DNA from: Silicimonas sp. | Lineage (GTDB): Bacteria; Pseudomonadota; Alphaproteobacteria; Rhodobacterales; Rhodobacteraceae | DNA length: 64,000 nucleotides | Assembly (NCBI GenBank): GCA_022819605.1 | Contig: JAJEGW010000182.1 | Span: 104,661-168,660, forward strand | Reading direction: 5' to 3' | Shown here: piece after piece, positions 1 to 9,122 of the stretch | How the letters are laid out: the number at the start of each line of letters is the position of its first letter | How positions within the stretch are numbered: the stretch's first letter is position 1 | Position numbers and translations under genes: made by a program | Notes under the pieces: generated by a model | What the model was told of the DNA's origin: nothing | The model's database searches: none | The model's input: the letters and a program-made list of their open reading frames with translations, nothing else

Positions 1-397
1 GCCGCATAGGCAGCGTTGATCAGCGCACTACCCATGCAGGTCGCTTCGGTATTGCACTGTCTTGCAACCAGCGGGTCCGATCGAAATCGTAAATTACCGT
101 CTCTGCGATCGCACCGGTTGAAATGTCACGTAGCCCGCCCCAGGCGCGGTGTGATCCTGTCTAACGATCCGCTCTTGCTCGATCTGCTCAACTTTCCCGC
201 CTCTCATCCTATTCTGTGACTCTTCCAAATGCGGATCGATCCATTCTGTTGAAGTCGCCATGCTGGAAGCCAGTTGAAGGCAACAGTTTGAACAAATTCC
301 CCTTCCCCCCTGAATTGCGTCGCACGATTGGCGCAAGTGATTTCAAGCAGTGATGACCCGTGCCGATTGGACAGACCCAGCTTTTTTCGATAATGCA
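1..397. other. No gene recognised at window start
   Basis: I see no convincing coding region here. The short open frames on both strands have no recognisable motif and no ribosome binding site. The stretch ends at a palindromic operator-like sequence and looks like decayed DNA, in keeping with the broken genes that follow. Confidence 0.4.
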
Positions 398-413
398 CTG
401 CACACGCGTGCAG
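398..413. promoter_or_regulatory. LacI-type operator, copy 1
   Basis: The 16-bp sequence CTGCACACGCGTGCAG is palindromic apart from one central pair, with a CG at its centre, as LacI-family operators usually have. Near-identical copies lie at 6787 and 9133, ahead of an operon that contains a lacI gene and ahead of the transporter operon. This copy sits about 900 bp before the DUF5054 gene, with decayed DNA between, so the gene it once controlled may be lost or may now be the DUF5054 gene. That the LacI protein encoded at 8026 binds here is inferred. Confidence 0.6.
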
Positions 414-487
414 TCTGGCCAATTCTAGTGAGAGGGTTGCTCCACATGCGCATTGTGGCGGTCTTTGGGCGCGCAGCCGTCGGCCGT

Positions 488-925
488 CTAGCCGACGACA
501 TCGTCGTGCGGCCCGAACTGGATGCCGACGGCAATGGCGCCGATACCGCTCATCACACTGTACCACCCCGAACGTGCCCGGTATCGGACCCGCTCGCCGT
601 GCGGAAGACGTCCATCGTCCGGATGATGCATCGCGACCGTCGCCTCCGAGCGGTGGAACTCCTCCGCCTTTGTCACCGGCTCGACCAACGAAAAACCAAG
701 TTCTCGATACGGCCACAAGCCGGAACTGTCGGGGAAATCCGGCGGACAGCCAGTGCGCGGGACAAATATCATCGCCTCCGCGCTTGGCAGACGCACGCCT
801 GCATCCTCAGCCAAGCACAGAGCGAGTTTGCGGGCCGACGTCGGACACGGCCTGCCCCCGCGACCGAGCCAGTTCTCCCTGACATAGAGTTCGAAGGCCA
901 GCGCGATTCAGGTCAACTCTACACC
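488..925 (-). pseudogene. Unidentified protein-like fragment, probable gene remnant
   Basis: On the minus strand an open frame reads with natural-looking composition: a segment with PRTGCPPDFPDSSGLWPYRE, then HRSEATVAMHHPDDGRL and RARSGWYSVMSG. I do not recognise the family. No start with a ribosome binding site is visible, and sequence upstream of about 925 loses protein character, so I read it as the 3' remnant of a broken gene. The opposite strand over the same bases is Arg-rich and looks like a shadow. An intact small gene is possible but less likely. Confidence 0.35.
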
Positions 926-1023
926 GCTGCGGCTAGTGCCGAACCACTCCACTGCCTCCATCGAGTCATGACGCATGCCAAGCAGCATGCCTGCAGGACT
1001 CGCACGGACTTCAGTCCGGAGTC

Positions 1024-1288
1024 TAAAGATGTCTGCGCATTACGCGCATTGTACGTGTTTCGGCATGGCTTGGGCGTTTCGGTTCCAGGAGGCGACAAAT
1101 TGATTGGGTTCGACAACAGCAAACAGTCTGGATTGAAGCGCTACGATCTTGTGACCGTCGATCTTGATAGCGTCGAGCGAGTGAGGCCCTTGGTCCGTCT
1201 CATTCGGGATCGGTTGGAATATCCTGCAGCGTCATCTTTTTTTGAACGGATCGAAGCCAAACTGATCGCTCGCGGGACCGTTGCCTGA
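1024..1288 (+). pseudogene. LacI-family regulator remnant (C-terminal end)
   Basis: The last roughly 85 codons of an open frame align by eye to the end of the effector domain of LacI-family repressors: an ALRAL helix, a VPGG-K-LIGFDNS segment matching the usual VP-D-VxVxGFDN strand, a YDLVTVDLD segment, and a terminal ARGTVA like the common RGS/RGT ending. No helix-turn-helix can be read upstream, where the frame becomes Arg- and Thr-rich. It ends 26 bp before the DUF5054 gene, so it was probably that gene's regulator. The identification rests on motif order only. Confidence 0.5.
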
Positions 1289-1314
1289 GCAGGTATCTAA
1301 AGGAGTAGCCGACC

Positions 1315-3273
1315 ATGGCGAGGAAAAAAATTTACCTGGTCTTCAAGACCCATCTTGATATCGGGTTCACCGACTATGCCGTTAGCGTGCGTCAACAGTA
1401 TCACGACCACTTCATCCCCATGGCGATCCGGACCGCCAAGCACTTTTGGCGCGAAAACCCCGACAGGCCGAAGTTCATTTGGACAATCGGCGCCTGGTTG
1501 ATCCATGAGCACCTTGAACAGGCAACACCAGAGGGCCGACGGAATCTTGAGGACGCGATCGAGAATGGGACTATCGCTTGGCATGCGTTGCCCTACACGA
1601 CACATTCAGAGTTGCTTTCTGCGGAATTGTTCGAGGCCGGATTGAGCTTCAGCCGAGATCTGGATCGCCGGTTTGGTCGCCAAACGACGGGCGCCAAGAT
1701 GACGGATGTCCCGGGTCATACGCTGGGCATCGTGCCGTTGATGGCGGCGGGCGGAATCCGCTTTCTCCACATCGGGGTCAATTCCGCCAGCACCCCCCCG
1801 GACGTGCCGCCGGTTTTCAGATGGCAGGCAGCCGGGGGAGAGGAACTGGTTGTCATGTATCAATGCGGCTACGGCACAACGCATTTTCCCAGCGAATTGG
1901 ATGAAGGGATTGGTTTCGCGCATACTGCGGACAACGTGGGACCGCAGAGCATCGCTCAAGTCATAGAAACCCATCGGCTGATGGCGCGTGACAATCCCGA
2001 CACAATCATTGCAGCCTCAACGCTCAATGAGTATGGCGATCTGCTGTGGAAACAACGCGAAAGGTTTCCGGTTGTTACCGATGAGATCGCCGACAGTTGG
2101 GTCCATGGGGTCGGATCGGCACCGGCCAAAGTGTCGAGATATATGGCGCTGAGGCGACTCTATGGCCAATGGGTGCGTGACGGTTTGACTCCGCAGCGCG
2201 AAGCAATGGGACGCCGATTGTGTATGGTCGCTGAGCATACTTGGGGCGTCGATATCAAGACCTTTCTTCGTGACGAAACGGCTTGGGACCGACAGGACTT
2301 CGAGGCCGCCAGACAATTCGACTCGAAATTTGCCTTGACTGAGCGTTCCTGGCGCGAGCAGGAGGAATTGATCGATGACGCGGTTTCGGTCTTACCACCC
2401 GAAGATCGGGAAGAAGCTGAAATCGCTGCCACTCCCTTGCACCCGCAGCCTTCGGCCACTGCGGTTCGTAAGCAAGGATCCCTAACCCTCGGCGACGGCG
2501 AATTGGACTTCGAAGGGGCAACAGGCGGGCTTTGCCGTGTGCGCTTTCCCAATGGCTGTGACCTGAAGAGCGTCAAGGGGCAGATAGCCACACTCACCTA
2601 TGAGAGTTACGACGCGCAGGATTACCGAGATTTTGCAGACAGTTACTTAACCCAACGCACCCACTGGAGCGTACAGGATCATGGAAAACCTGGGTTGGAA
2701 CACGCGCGCACTGCCCGTTCGGGCATCTTCGAGCCGAAATGGCTGGGCGTCGCAATTGAAGGGGGCGGCCAAGCGATCGGAAAATTCCAGTTCTCAGGAA
2801 CTGCAACGGATGATCTGGGCGCTCCGGGCGCACCTGAGCTTCGTTATCGATTTGTTGATCGCGACACGCTGGAAGTCACAGTCTGTTTCTTCGACAAACC
2901 GGCGAACCGGATGCCGGAGGCATCATTCGTGACCTTCGCGCCGACGGTAGATCCGAAAAGCTGGCGCTTTCGCAAGCTTGACTACGATGTAAACCCCAGA
3001 GCCGTAGTCAAAAATGGAAACAGACAGCTACATGCCGTCCAATCGGTAAGCTGCACGACATCAGACAGCCGGCACCTGCAGATCACACCGTTGGATTGCC
3101 CGCTGGTCGGGCCTGCCGCGGTGCCGTTTCTACCATTTCATGGCGGCGACATCGCGATGCAGCGGGGCATCAGGTTTTGTCTGCACAACAACAAGTGGGG
3201 TACAAATTTCCCGATGTGGTGCGAAGGAAATTTCGCATTCCGTTTTCACATGTCGCTATCTGACACCCGGTAA
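1315..3273 (+). CDS. DUF5054 protein with GH38-like N-terminal domain
   Basis: A 652-residue protein that opens with KKIYLVFKTHLDIGFTDYA. Its HLDIGFTD segment corresponds to the first catalytic-site strand of the glycoside hydrolase 38 / alpha-mannosidase superfamily (HxDxGW/F). Further superfamily-like pieces are TDVPGHTLGIVP, a WAxGGEELVVMYQCGYG-like segment, and a C-terminal beta-rich half. I recognise the overall pattern as DUF5054. The start has an AAGGAG site 10 bases upstream. No signal peptide is seen, so it is probably cytosolic. A glycoside-cleaving role, perhaps on a mannoside, is inferred from the superfamily; no activity can be assigned. It lies next to IolE- and dehydrogenase-type genes. 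Confidence 0.75.
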   Translation: MARKKIYLVFKTHLDIGFTDYAVSVRQQYHDHFIPMAIRTAKHFWRENPDRPKFIWTIGAWLIHEHLEQATPEGRRNLEDAIENGTIAWHALPYTTHSELLSAELFEAGLSFSRDLDRRFGRQTTGAKMTDVPGHTLGIVPLMAAGGIRFLHIGVNSASTPPDVPPVFRWQAAGGEELVVMYQCGYGTTHFPSELDEGIGFAHTADNVGPQSIAQVIETHRLMARDNPDTIIAASTLNEYGDLLWKQRERFPVVTDEIADSWVHGVGSAPAKVSRYMALRRLYGQWVRDGLTPQREAMGRRLCMVAEHTWGVDIKTFLRDETAWDRQDFEAARQFDSKFALTERSWREQEELIDDAVSVLPPEDREEAEIAATPLHPQPSATAVRKQGSLTLGDGELDFEGATGGLCRVRFPNGCDLKSVKGQIATLTYESYDAQDYRDFADSYLTQRTHWSVQDHGKPGLEHARTARSGIFEPKWLGVAIEGGGQAIGKFQFSGTATDDLGAPGAPELRYRFVDRDTLEVTVCFFDKPANRMPEASFVTFAPTVDPKSWRFRKLDYDVNPRAVVKNGNRQLHAVQSVSCTTSDSRHLQITPLDCPLVGPAAVPFLPFHGGDIAMQRGIRFCLHNNKWGTNFPMWCEGNFAFRFHMSLSDTR

Positions 3274-4285
3274 TTTCTGGATCTGCGAGAAATTCACATC
3301 GGAATACACTTCTGTTCCAAGAAAATTGGATTTACTTTCCATAAGATGATGATGCATATAAACTAATCGGATTTTTCGGGCGCTGCCGACTTGAACCGGA
3401 ATTCCACTCAAGTCACATCTCCTCCCTGTTGTGCACCATCAAGAGTGAGAACGCTTTGTTTTTCGGCAGTCTCATTTTCGCCCAGATCATGCAGCACCCA
3501 CCATGGGACACATTCTGCCGCTCTGTCTCGCGAATTGGCGGGGACCGGTACGTCAAAGCACTCCCCTGCGCGGACCTGTACTGGTGCATGGCTCTCGCCC
3601 AGTCCACCTACAGGAGCATCCTGCGCGACATCGAAGCCTGCCTGTCGCTGTTCCCATAGGCGCGGTTCAGCAAGACGAAGGGCGCCGTGAAGCCGCACAC
3701 GCAATTCGACCTGCAAGGCAACATTCCCGCATTCATTCCCAATTCCGACGGGAAGCTGCATGACGTCAACGTTCTGGGCATGCTGGTTCCGAAAGCTGGC
3801 GCGCTCTACGTAATGGACCGAGCATACCTCGACTTCGAACGCTGCCATTGTCTCCATCTCTGTAGCAGCTTCTTCGTCCTGAGAGCGATGTCAAACACCA
3901 AGCTCCGCCGCCTCTCCTCCCGGGCCGTGGATCGCAGAGCCGGCTTCAACAAGGCGTTCGCCGCGATCCAGATGTTGGATGTGCACCTGCCCGCCACCGA
4001 TGGCCGGCACCTTGTCCCGCTGGCACATAGCGCACAGCGAATTTCTTCGTGGCAGCATGCCGCCCGCTGCCTGGCGGGTGCCGTGTTGTGTCGACTTTTG
4101 AGGATCGGTTCCGTGAATATCAACGGGCTACAGACCAGGGCACCTGCGCGTGGCAAAAGTCGGGCAACTACGTACAACCCAAATTAGGGTGATGTCTTGC
4201 GTCGGCAACAGCAACCACCTACGAGTGATGGTTGAATGGAACCAAGCACGTACAACCACATACTTCGGCTCAGGCAAATTCCACC
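3274..4285 (+). mobile_element. Decayed insertion-sequence region (IS4-type)
   Basis: This kilobase between the DUF5054 and iolE genes holds a broken IS4-family transposase and otherwise no gene I can support. I could not identify paired terminal inverted repeats or a target duplication, so the boundaries of the original element are unknown; the limits given are simply the flanking genes. Confidence 0.45.
3429..4090 (+). pseudogene. IS4-family transposase pseudogene with internal deletion
   Basis: The first part matches the N-terminal DUF4372 domain of IS4-type transposases (WDTFCRSVSRIGGDRYVKAL, then AQSTYRSILRDIEACLS). The same reading frame later continues with transposase core motifs (GNIPAFIPNSDGKLHDVNVL, then GALYVMDRAYLDFERCHCLH). 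The central part, including the usual first catalytic Asp region, is missing: the frame jumps from DIEACLS straight to the LSLFP-ARFSKTKGAVK segment, and a TAG at 3657 replaces the expected Trp. The likely cause is recombination between two similar CLS-containing stretches. The element cannot move by itself. Confidence 0.75.
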
Positions 4286-5209
4286 ATGAACAAAGTGAAG
4301 CTTGGTATCAGTCCTTTGAGTTGGACCAACGAAGCGCTGTTGGAACTCGGCGACAACATCAGTTACGAAACTTGCATTGCCGAAGCGGCACAAGCCGGGT
4401 TCACCGGCATTGAACTGGGTCGCAAATTTCCGAAACAGCCTGAAACCGTCATTGCAACCCTTGCAAGTTTCGGACTAGAGCCGGTCACGTCCTGGTATTC
4501 CGGATTCCTTGCCGAACGGTCCGTCGAGGATGAATGGCCGGAAGCCTTGCCAATGATTAGGCACCTCGTGGCGCTAGGGTGCCAGGTAATGGTCTACGGA
4601 GAGTGCGCGGCCGGACCGTCGGCAGGTTCTGCAGCGGCACTTTCACAGACGCCACCCTTGGAGAATCTTGACCTGCAAACTTACGCCCGGCGCGTGACGG
4701 ACTTCGCAAGTCGTGTAAGTGAATCCGGTCTGAAACTGGTCTATCATCCCCATGTAATGATGCCGGTTGAAACCGTGGACGAAATTGATCAATTCATGTC
4801 CGCCGCAGGTGAACCGCTTAGCCTTCTTCTCGACACTGGTCACGTGGCAGTGGCGGGAGGCGACTACGGGGTCGTGATGAAAAGATGGTGGCACCGGATT
4901 GGCCACATTCACCTTAAGGACATTCGCAGATCTGTCCGTGATACTCTCGATCCTCACAGGCAGACACTTGATGAGGCGGTACATGAGGGCGTCTTCACGG
5001 TTCCGGGAGACGGTGACTTGGACTACGGCCCGCTGATCAGGAGAATTGCTGAACACGGCTACGATGGATGGCTCGTGGTCGAAGCAGAGCAAGACCCCGT
5101 GAAGGCGCCACCCCTAGCCATGGCGAAGACCGGGTTTTCGCATATTTCCGAATTACTTGAACACCATTCCATCCCGTTTGACAGGAATCCACGTCATGAC
5201 CACGGTTGA
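4286..5209 (+). CDS. iolE: Myo-inosose-2 dehydratase-like protein (IolE family)
   Basis: A 307-residue TIM-barrel protein of the AP endonuclease 2/xylose isomerase-like class. The opening KLGISPLSWTNEALLELG and the segment TGIELGRKFPKQPE closely follow IolE, which dehydrates scyllo-inosose in myo-inositol catabolism. Metal-site residues are visible in KLVYHPHVMMPVET, LLLDTGHVAVAGG, HIHLKDIR and WLVVEAEQD. I chose the ATG at 4286, which begins the conserved N-terminus; an upstream in-frame ATG at 4232 adds an unconserved tail. It overlaps the next dehydrogenase gene by 14 bp. No iolB, iolC or iolD is present in the window, so a variant inositol or related polyol route is likely. Confidence 0.8.
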   Translation: MNKVKLGISPLSWTNEALLELGDNISYETCIAEAAQAGFTGIELGRKFPKQPETVIATLASFGLEPVTSWYSGFLAERSVEDEWPEALPMIRHLVALGCQVMVYGECAAGPSAGSAAALSQTPPLENLDLQTYARRVTDFASRVSESGLKLVYHPHVMMPVETVDEIDQFMSAAGEPLSLLLDTGHVAVAGGDYGVVMKRWWHRIGHIHLKDIRRSVRDTLDPHRQTLDEAVHEGVFTVPGDGDLDYGPLIRRIAEHGYDGWLVVEAEQDPVKAPPLAMAKTGFSHISELLEHHSIPFDRNPRHDHG

Positions 5210-6251
5210 GAAGCGTGGGCTCAGTGTCTGCCTCGTGGGATGCGGCGGCATGGGACGGCTTCACGGCGAGTCCATTCTCAGGCATTCCAACCTGTCTGGC
5301 CTCAGCATTTGCGATGTCGACCCCTCGCGCGCCCGGAAACTGGCTGGTGAGCTCGGTGCCGAATGGCTGCCGCTGACCGAAGCGCTGTCCTCAAGCACGT
5401 TTGATGCATATTTTGTCGTCACGCCTGCGGCGGCGCATGTGGAACAACTGGTTCGGATCGTTCCAAGTGGAGCCTATGTGTTCTGCGAGAAACCCTTGGG
5501 GGTCGACATGGCATCCATCGACGCAGCCATGCCGGTGCTGAGACCTTTCGCAGATCGAATACAAATGGGTTTCAACCGCCGTTTCGACCCGCATATGGCT
5601 GCTCTGAAACAACGCATCCAGGCAGGAGACATCGGCGAGATTGAACAACTGCGAATCGTCAGCCGAGACTTTTCCGCTCCGTCCGTGGAGTCGCTCGTCG
5701 GTTCGGCGGGGTTGCTGTTTGAGACAGCCATCCACGACTTTGACTTGACGCGTTGGCTTCTCGATGACGAGATTTGCGAGCTTGTGTGCCTGGGCGACGC
5801 CCTGATCAATCCACGCTTTGCCAGCGTCGGTCACATCGATACCGCGACCACGACAATGCGTGCAACGCGCGGACAACAGGTCGTCATCCAGAACAGCTGG
5901 CGCACGAGTTACGGTTATGACCAGCGCGTTGAAGCCTTTGGCGCTGGCGGTCGTCTGACAGTTTCCAATCCCGCCGACCCGCTGGTGCTCCACGAAAATG
6001 CCGCTGGCCTGCATCGAGGTCCGATCTCAACCGACTGGTTTGCCCGCTATCCCGAGGCCTATTTCATTCAGGATACCGCGTTTCTCGATGCCGTCAGCAG
6101 TTGCAAAGCGGTCAGGCCGAATCTCATTGACGGCTACATGGCTTCACACATTGCGCAGCGAGCGAGCGAGTCCCAAAGTGCGGGTTCGCTAGTTTCCTGC
6201 GAGATTCATGTAGGCAAGTTCGCACAAATGCACCAGCCACTGCACGACTGA
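5196..6251 (+). CDS. Gfo/Idh/MocA-family dehydrogenase (inositol 2-dehydrogenase-like)
   Basis: A 351-residue NAD(P)-dependent oxidoreductase. The N-terminal Rossmann fold shows VCLVGCGGMGRLHGESI with the GxGxxG nucleotide site, CEKPLGVDM is the family's EKPxx motif carrying the catalytic Lys, and MGFNRRFDP is typical of inositol dehydrogenases (IolG). The segment ETAIHDFDLTRWLL holds the conserved His-Asp pair. The start at 5196 lies inside the end of iolE, giving translational coupling. Next to an IolE-type dehydratase the most natural role is oxidation of an inositol to an inosose, but other sugars are possible. Confidence 0.8.
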   Translation: MTTVEKRGLSVCLVGCGGMGRLHGESILRHSNLSGLSICDVDPSRARKLAGELGAEWLPLTEALSSSTFDAYFVVTPAAAHVEQLVRIVPSGAYVFCEKPLGVDMASIDAAMPVLRPFADRIQMGFNRRFDPHMAALKQRIQAGDIGEIEQLRIVSRDFSAPSVESLVGSAGLLFETAIHDFDLTRWLLDDEICELVCLGDALINPRFASVGHIDTATTTMRATRGQQVVIQNSWRTSYGYDQRVEAFGAGGRLTVSNPADPLVLHENAAGLHRGPISTDWFARYPEAYFIQDTAFLDAVSSCKAVRPNLIDGYMASHIAQRASESQSAGSLVSCEIHVGKFAQMHQPLHD

Positions 6252-6786
6252 GGCTCGCGAGTTCCTCTTTTCTCTCCCGGAAAGTAAAGTTGAGCCTTTG
6301 CGTCGGCCTGGTTCAGGGCCATCTGCGATGGGCCCCGAAGGTCAGGCACGGGATCCCGCGATTGAGCGCCATGATGCCCGAACCGGACAAGACAGTCCCG
6401 ACACCCGCGTCAATCGGTGCGGCGTTGGCGTTCCTTGGAGCTCAACCGGGTGGTTGCATCAGCACCTTTCGATCGTCCGGCGGCTGAGAGCGTTGCCGAA
6501 TTTGCGGATAGCAGGCGGCCTGCAATTCGTGACGGTGCCGCCCCCGGGGAACGCCGCGATTTGCACGTCATGCGGGAGGATGGCGCTCACGATGGCTTGG
6601 CAGTTGCACGTCGACGCCTTGAAACCGCACCATGCCGCCGTCGCGCCGCAACGTGATTCGCCCCAAGGGCAAGTCCGAAGGACGGACGGCCTATGCTATC
6701 AAAGGAAAAGCCGGCCCACGTCCGAAATCAACGCCGTACTCTGGTTCGCTTACTCTTGTAATGCGAATTCTTGTAGTGTAATTCAT
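6252..6786. other. Gene-free stretch before second operator
   Basis: About 535 bases with no supported gene. Open frames on the plus strand are Arg-rich, carry no known motif and lack ribosome binding sites. Only the palindromic operator at its right border has clear structure. Confidence 0.4.
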
Positions 6787-6802
6787 CTGCACACGCTTGC
6801 AG
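6787..6802. promoter_or_regulatory. LacI-type operator, copy 2
   Basis: CTGCACACGCTTGCAG differs by one base from the copy at 398. It ends 25 bases before the TTG start of the small gene at 6828 and is followed by AGACTCTGCACG, echoing the bases after the copy at 9133. It probably overlaps the promoter of the operon that includes the lacI gene at 8026, which would give autoregulation. Confidence 0.65.
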
Positions 6803-6827
6803 ACTCTGCACGATCAAGGAGGTCGAA

Positions 6828-7100
6828 TTGCGTCAGAAACTGCTCATCCTATACCTGCATAACTCCGCGCTCGATTCCCCCGTTATCGGTTGGACGCGAT
6901 ATGACGGCGACACGATCGCGCCGCCAGTTTCCGGTGACGAGAATGAGCCGCCCTACGCTACGGGATTGGATGCACTGCGCGACGGATGGCGTGCAATTCA
7001 GTTCTCTGCGCTCGAGCCGCGACCTGGCGAACTGAACTACCAGCCTGGCTGGCAATCCTTCGAGGTCATTATGGAAAAAATTGTGGAGACTCCGAGATGA
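6828..7100 (+). CDS. Small conserved-looking protein of unknown function
   Basis: A 90-residue protein starting at TTG with a strong AAGGAGG site five bases upstream, which supports a real gene. Its pattern is VIGWTRYDGDT, a Gly/Asp/Glu-rich loop, then YATGLDALRDGWRAIQFSAL and a C-terminal helix. I recall similar short proteins, perhaps as stand-alone genes, but cannot name a family. Its stop codon overlaps the ATG of the PhyH-type gene (ATGA), so the two are translationally coupled and may act together. No signal peptide or membrane segment is visible. Confidence 0.65.
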   Translation: MRQKLLILYLHNSALDSPVIGWTRYDGDTIAPPVSGDENEPPYATGLDALRDGWRAIQFSALEPRPGELNYQPGWQSFEVIMEKIVETPR

Positions 7101-7966
7101 AGCGACTTGGCACGGGCGAAATGATCCGCTTTGTGAGGGACGGGTTTCTCAAGCTGGAAGGCCTGTTGCCAGGGGATCTTTGCGATGCCTTTCGTGCTGC
7201 CTATGTGGCGGACTGCATGGACGACAGATGCGGCCGGGCACGATTGCCTGTCCTGCCATGGGGCACTCCGCTCACCGATGCATTTGACGATAGCGATGTC
7301 CTTTCCCGCGTTTTTTCCCTGCCGGAACTCGCCGGCGCGATCCACTCGCTTCTAGGGCCGAATTGCAAGGTCGATCACCATGTAATGCATATCCGCGAGC
7401 CCAACCAGGGAGTATCTCAACACTTGCATTGCGATGCAATGATCGATGCCCGGGATGCGGCGTTCGACATTCAGATCATGATCTATCCGCAGAACATGAC
7501 ACGAGAGATGGGCGGCACGCTTGTCATTCCCGGAAGCCACACACGCAAGGCCGGGGAGACCAGCATTGCCCGGTATCAGAACCTGGCGGGCCAGATTCAG
7601 TTAACCGGTCCTGCCGGAACCGTCCTGATCCTGCATCACAATCTCTGGCATGCCGGACGGCGCAACGCGAGCAACAGCGTGCGCGCCATGTATAAAATGC
7701 GCCTGAATCCGGCGGGGTCGCAGTCCGGCCATTGGGACATGTCGGACTACGACGCTGCCATGGCGCGTGCACCAAAGCCGCTGCATTCTCCGGCGACGTG
7801 CAGGCATGACGTTCAGGCGCAATTGTCAATCTTTCATCCCTGGGCCGACGCCCGGAGCGGGCATCTTGACATAATCCAGCGGACTCGGCTTTGGAGACTG
7901 TTGAGCGGAGACGAGGATTTTTCGGTTCACCATTTCCTGACCCGACTGGAAAACGAGCCGGCTTGA
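7097..7966 (+). CDS. Phytanoyl-CoA dioxygenase (PhyH) family protein
   Basis: A 289-residue non-haem iron, 2-oxoglutarate-dependent oxygenase. The facial-triad HxD is visible in QHLHCDAMID, and the distal His in HHNLWHAGRRN; GGTLVIPGSHTRK is the usual segment between them, and the nearby Arg is the likely 2-oxoglutarate contact. Members hydroxylate small molecules or remove groups by oxidation. Coupling to the small unknown gene upstream and the lacI gene 59 bp downstream puts it in the same operon and catabolic island. The substrate cannot be read from the sequence. Confidence 0.85.
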   Translation: MKRLGTGEMIRFVRDGFLKLEGLLPGDLCDAFRAAYVADCMDDRCGRARLPVLPWGTPLTDAFDDSDVLSRVFSLPELAGAIHSLLGPNCKVDHHVMHIREPNQGVSQHLHCDAMIDARDAAFDIQIMIYPQNMTREMGGTLVIPGSHTRKAGETSIARYQNLAGQIQLTGPAGTVLILHHNLWHAGRRNASNSVRAMYKMRLNPAGSQSGHWDMSDYDAAMARAPKPLHSPATCRHDVQAQLSIFHPWADARSGHLDIIQRTRLWRLLSGDEDFSVHHFLTRLENEPA

Positions 7967-8025
7967 ACAAGGTTTAGCAACCGCGCACAAGGCGGTTCGG
8001 GATCGGTATTCAAAAGGTAGTGCGA

Positions 8026-9054
8026 ATGTCCACGTCATTAGGATTGGCCACGGGAAAACGCGTCCGTGCGAGAGATGTGGCGCGGCTGGCCGGCGTATCT
8101 CGCTCGGCGGTGTCACGCGCGTTCTCGCAGACCGCCTATATCGCACCTGACACGAAGGCCAAGGTACTGAAGGCCGCTGCTGAGTTGAATTACAGCCCCG
8201 ACAGCTTGGCGAGCAGTTTGGCCAAAGGCAGATCCAACATTGTTGTTGTCGTCCTCAATCAGGTCGACGCGATCAGGGGGCCAAGCTTTCACTCCGCGCT
8301 TATCCGGTCGCTTCAGGAATCCGGACGCCTTCCCGTGGTGTTGAGTCTGTCGCCAACGGATGATGGAGCATCCTCGCTGAAGAAACATCTGACTTTCCCT
8401 GTCGAGGGATTGATCGTCATGTCGGATTCGGTGTCGGTCGACGTCGCCCGGCACGCGGTGCCGTACGTGCGTCCGATCATGCTGAATTTCGAGCGAACAC
8501 GTACTGATGTGGACAGCATTGCTGCCAATGACGCCGTAGGCATTGCAGAGTTGGTGAATTATCTTTGGGAAACCGGACATCGCTCGATCGGATTCATGGC
8601 CGGACGACAGTCGTCAATCTCTTCGAAAATTCGTCGGGATGCGCTTGCCCTGGAAATCGCTCGCAGGGGAATGCATCTTGCCGTCGAGGCAAGTGGCGAA
8701 TTCGCCTACGAACAGGCGTTTGAGGCGGCCCCTGCCCTTGTCGCAGGAAAGAAACCGCCTGACGCGATCTTCTGCGCCAATGACGTGATGGCCTTTGCCG
8801 TCATGGATTATCTTCGACTCAAAACGCAACACCGCGTCCCTGAAGATGTATCAATTGCCGGGTTTGACGACATATTCATGGCACGCTGGCCGATCTACAA
8901 CCTGTCAACCATCCGTCAAGATGTCGACAGCATGGCCGCAGCGGTCACCGGGATTCTCGAGAGGCGACGAGATCCGCAAAACCGGAAGTTCGATCCACCC
9001 GCAATGGTGACGGAGTTGGTCTTGCGCGGGACTATCGGCCGACGCGAAAGATGA
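8026..9054 (+). CDS. LacI-family transcriptional regulator
   Basis: A 342-residue repressor-type protein. The N-terminal helix-turn-helix is RARDVARLAGVSRSAVSRAF, followed by a hinge-helix segment (SPDSLASSLAKGRSN) and a periplasmic-binding-protein-like effector domain with VSIAGFDDIFMARWP and STIRQDVDSMA. I prefer the ATG at 8026, eight bases after AAAGG, to a GTG six bases earlier. Two operator-like palindromes flank its operon and the next one, so it probably senses the imported compound and represses both. The operator assignment is inference from position and symmetry. Confidence 0.9.
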   Translation: MSTSLGLATGKRVRARDVARLAGVSRSAVSRAFSQTAYIAPDTKAKVLKAAAELNYSPDSLASSLAKGRSNIVVVVLNQVDAIRGPSFHSALIRSLQESGRLPVVLSLSPTDDGASSLKKHLTFPVEGLIVMSDSVSVDVARHAVPYVRPIMLNFERTRTDVDSIAANDAVGIAELVNYLWETGHRSIGFMAGRQSSISSKIRRDALALEIARRGMHLAVEASGEFAYEQAFEAAPALVAGKKPPDAIFCANDVMAFAVMDYLRLKTQHRVPEDVSIAGFDDIFMARWPIYNLSTIRQDVDSMAAAVTGILERRRDPQNRKFDPPAMVTELVLRGTIGRRER

Positions 9055-9122
9055 GTTGAGCGGCGCATTTTCATGCGTTCGTCATCAAGTTGCCACGCGA
9101 CTGCAACACCGAATCACCAGAG

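Noticed and set aside
350..1288. A 312-codon plus-strand frame taken as one gene
   Set aside because: Only the last part resembles a known family (LacI end); the first two thirds are Arg/Thr-rich and overlap a more protein-like minus-strand frame. It was split into fragments.
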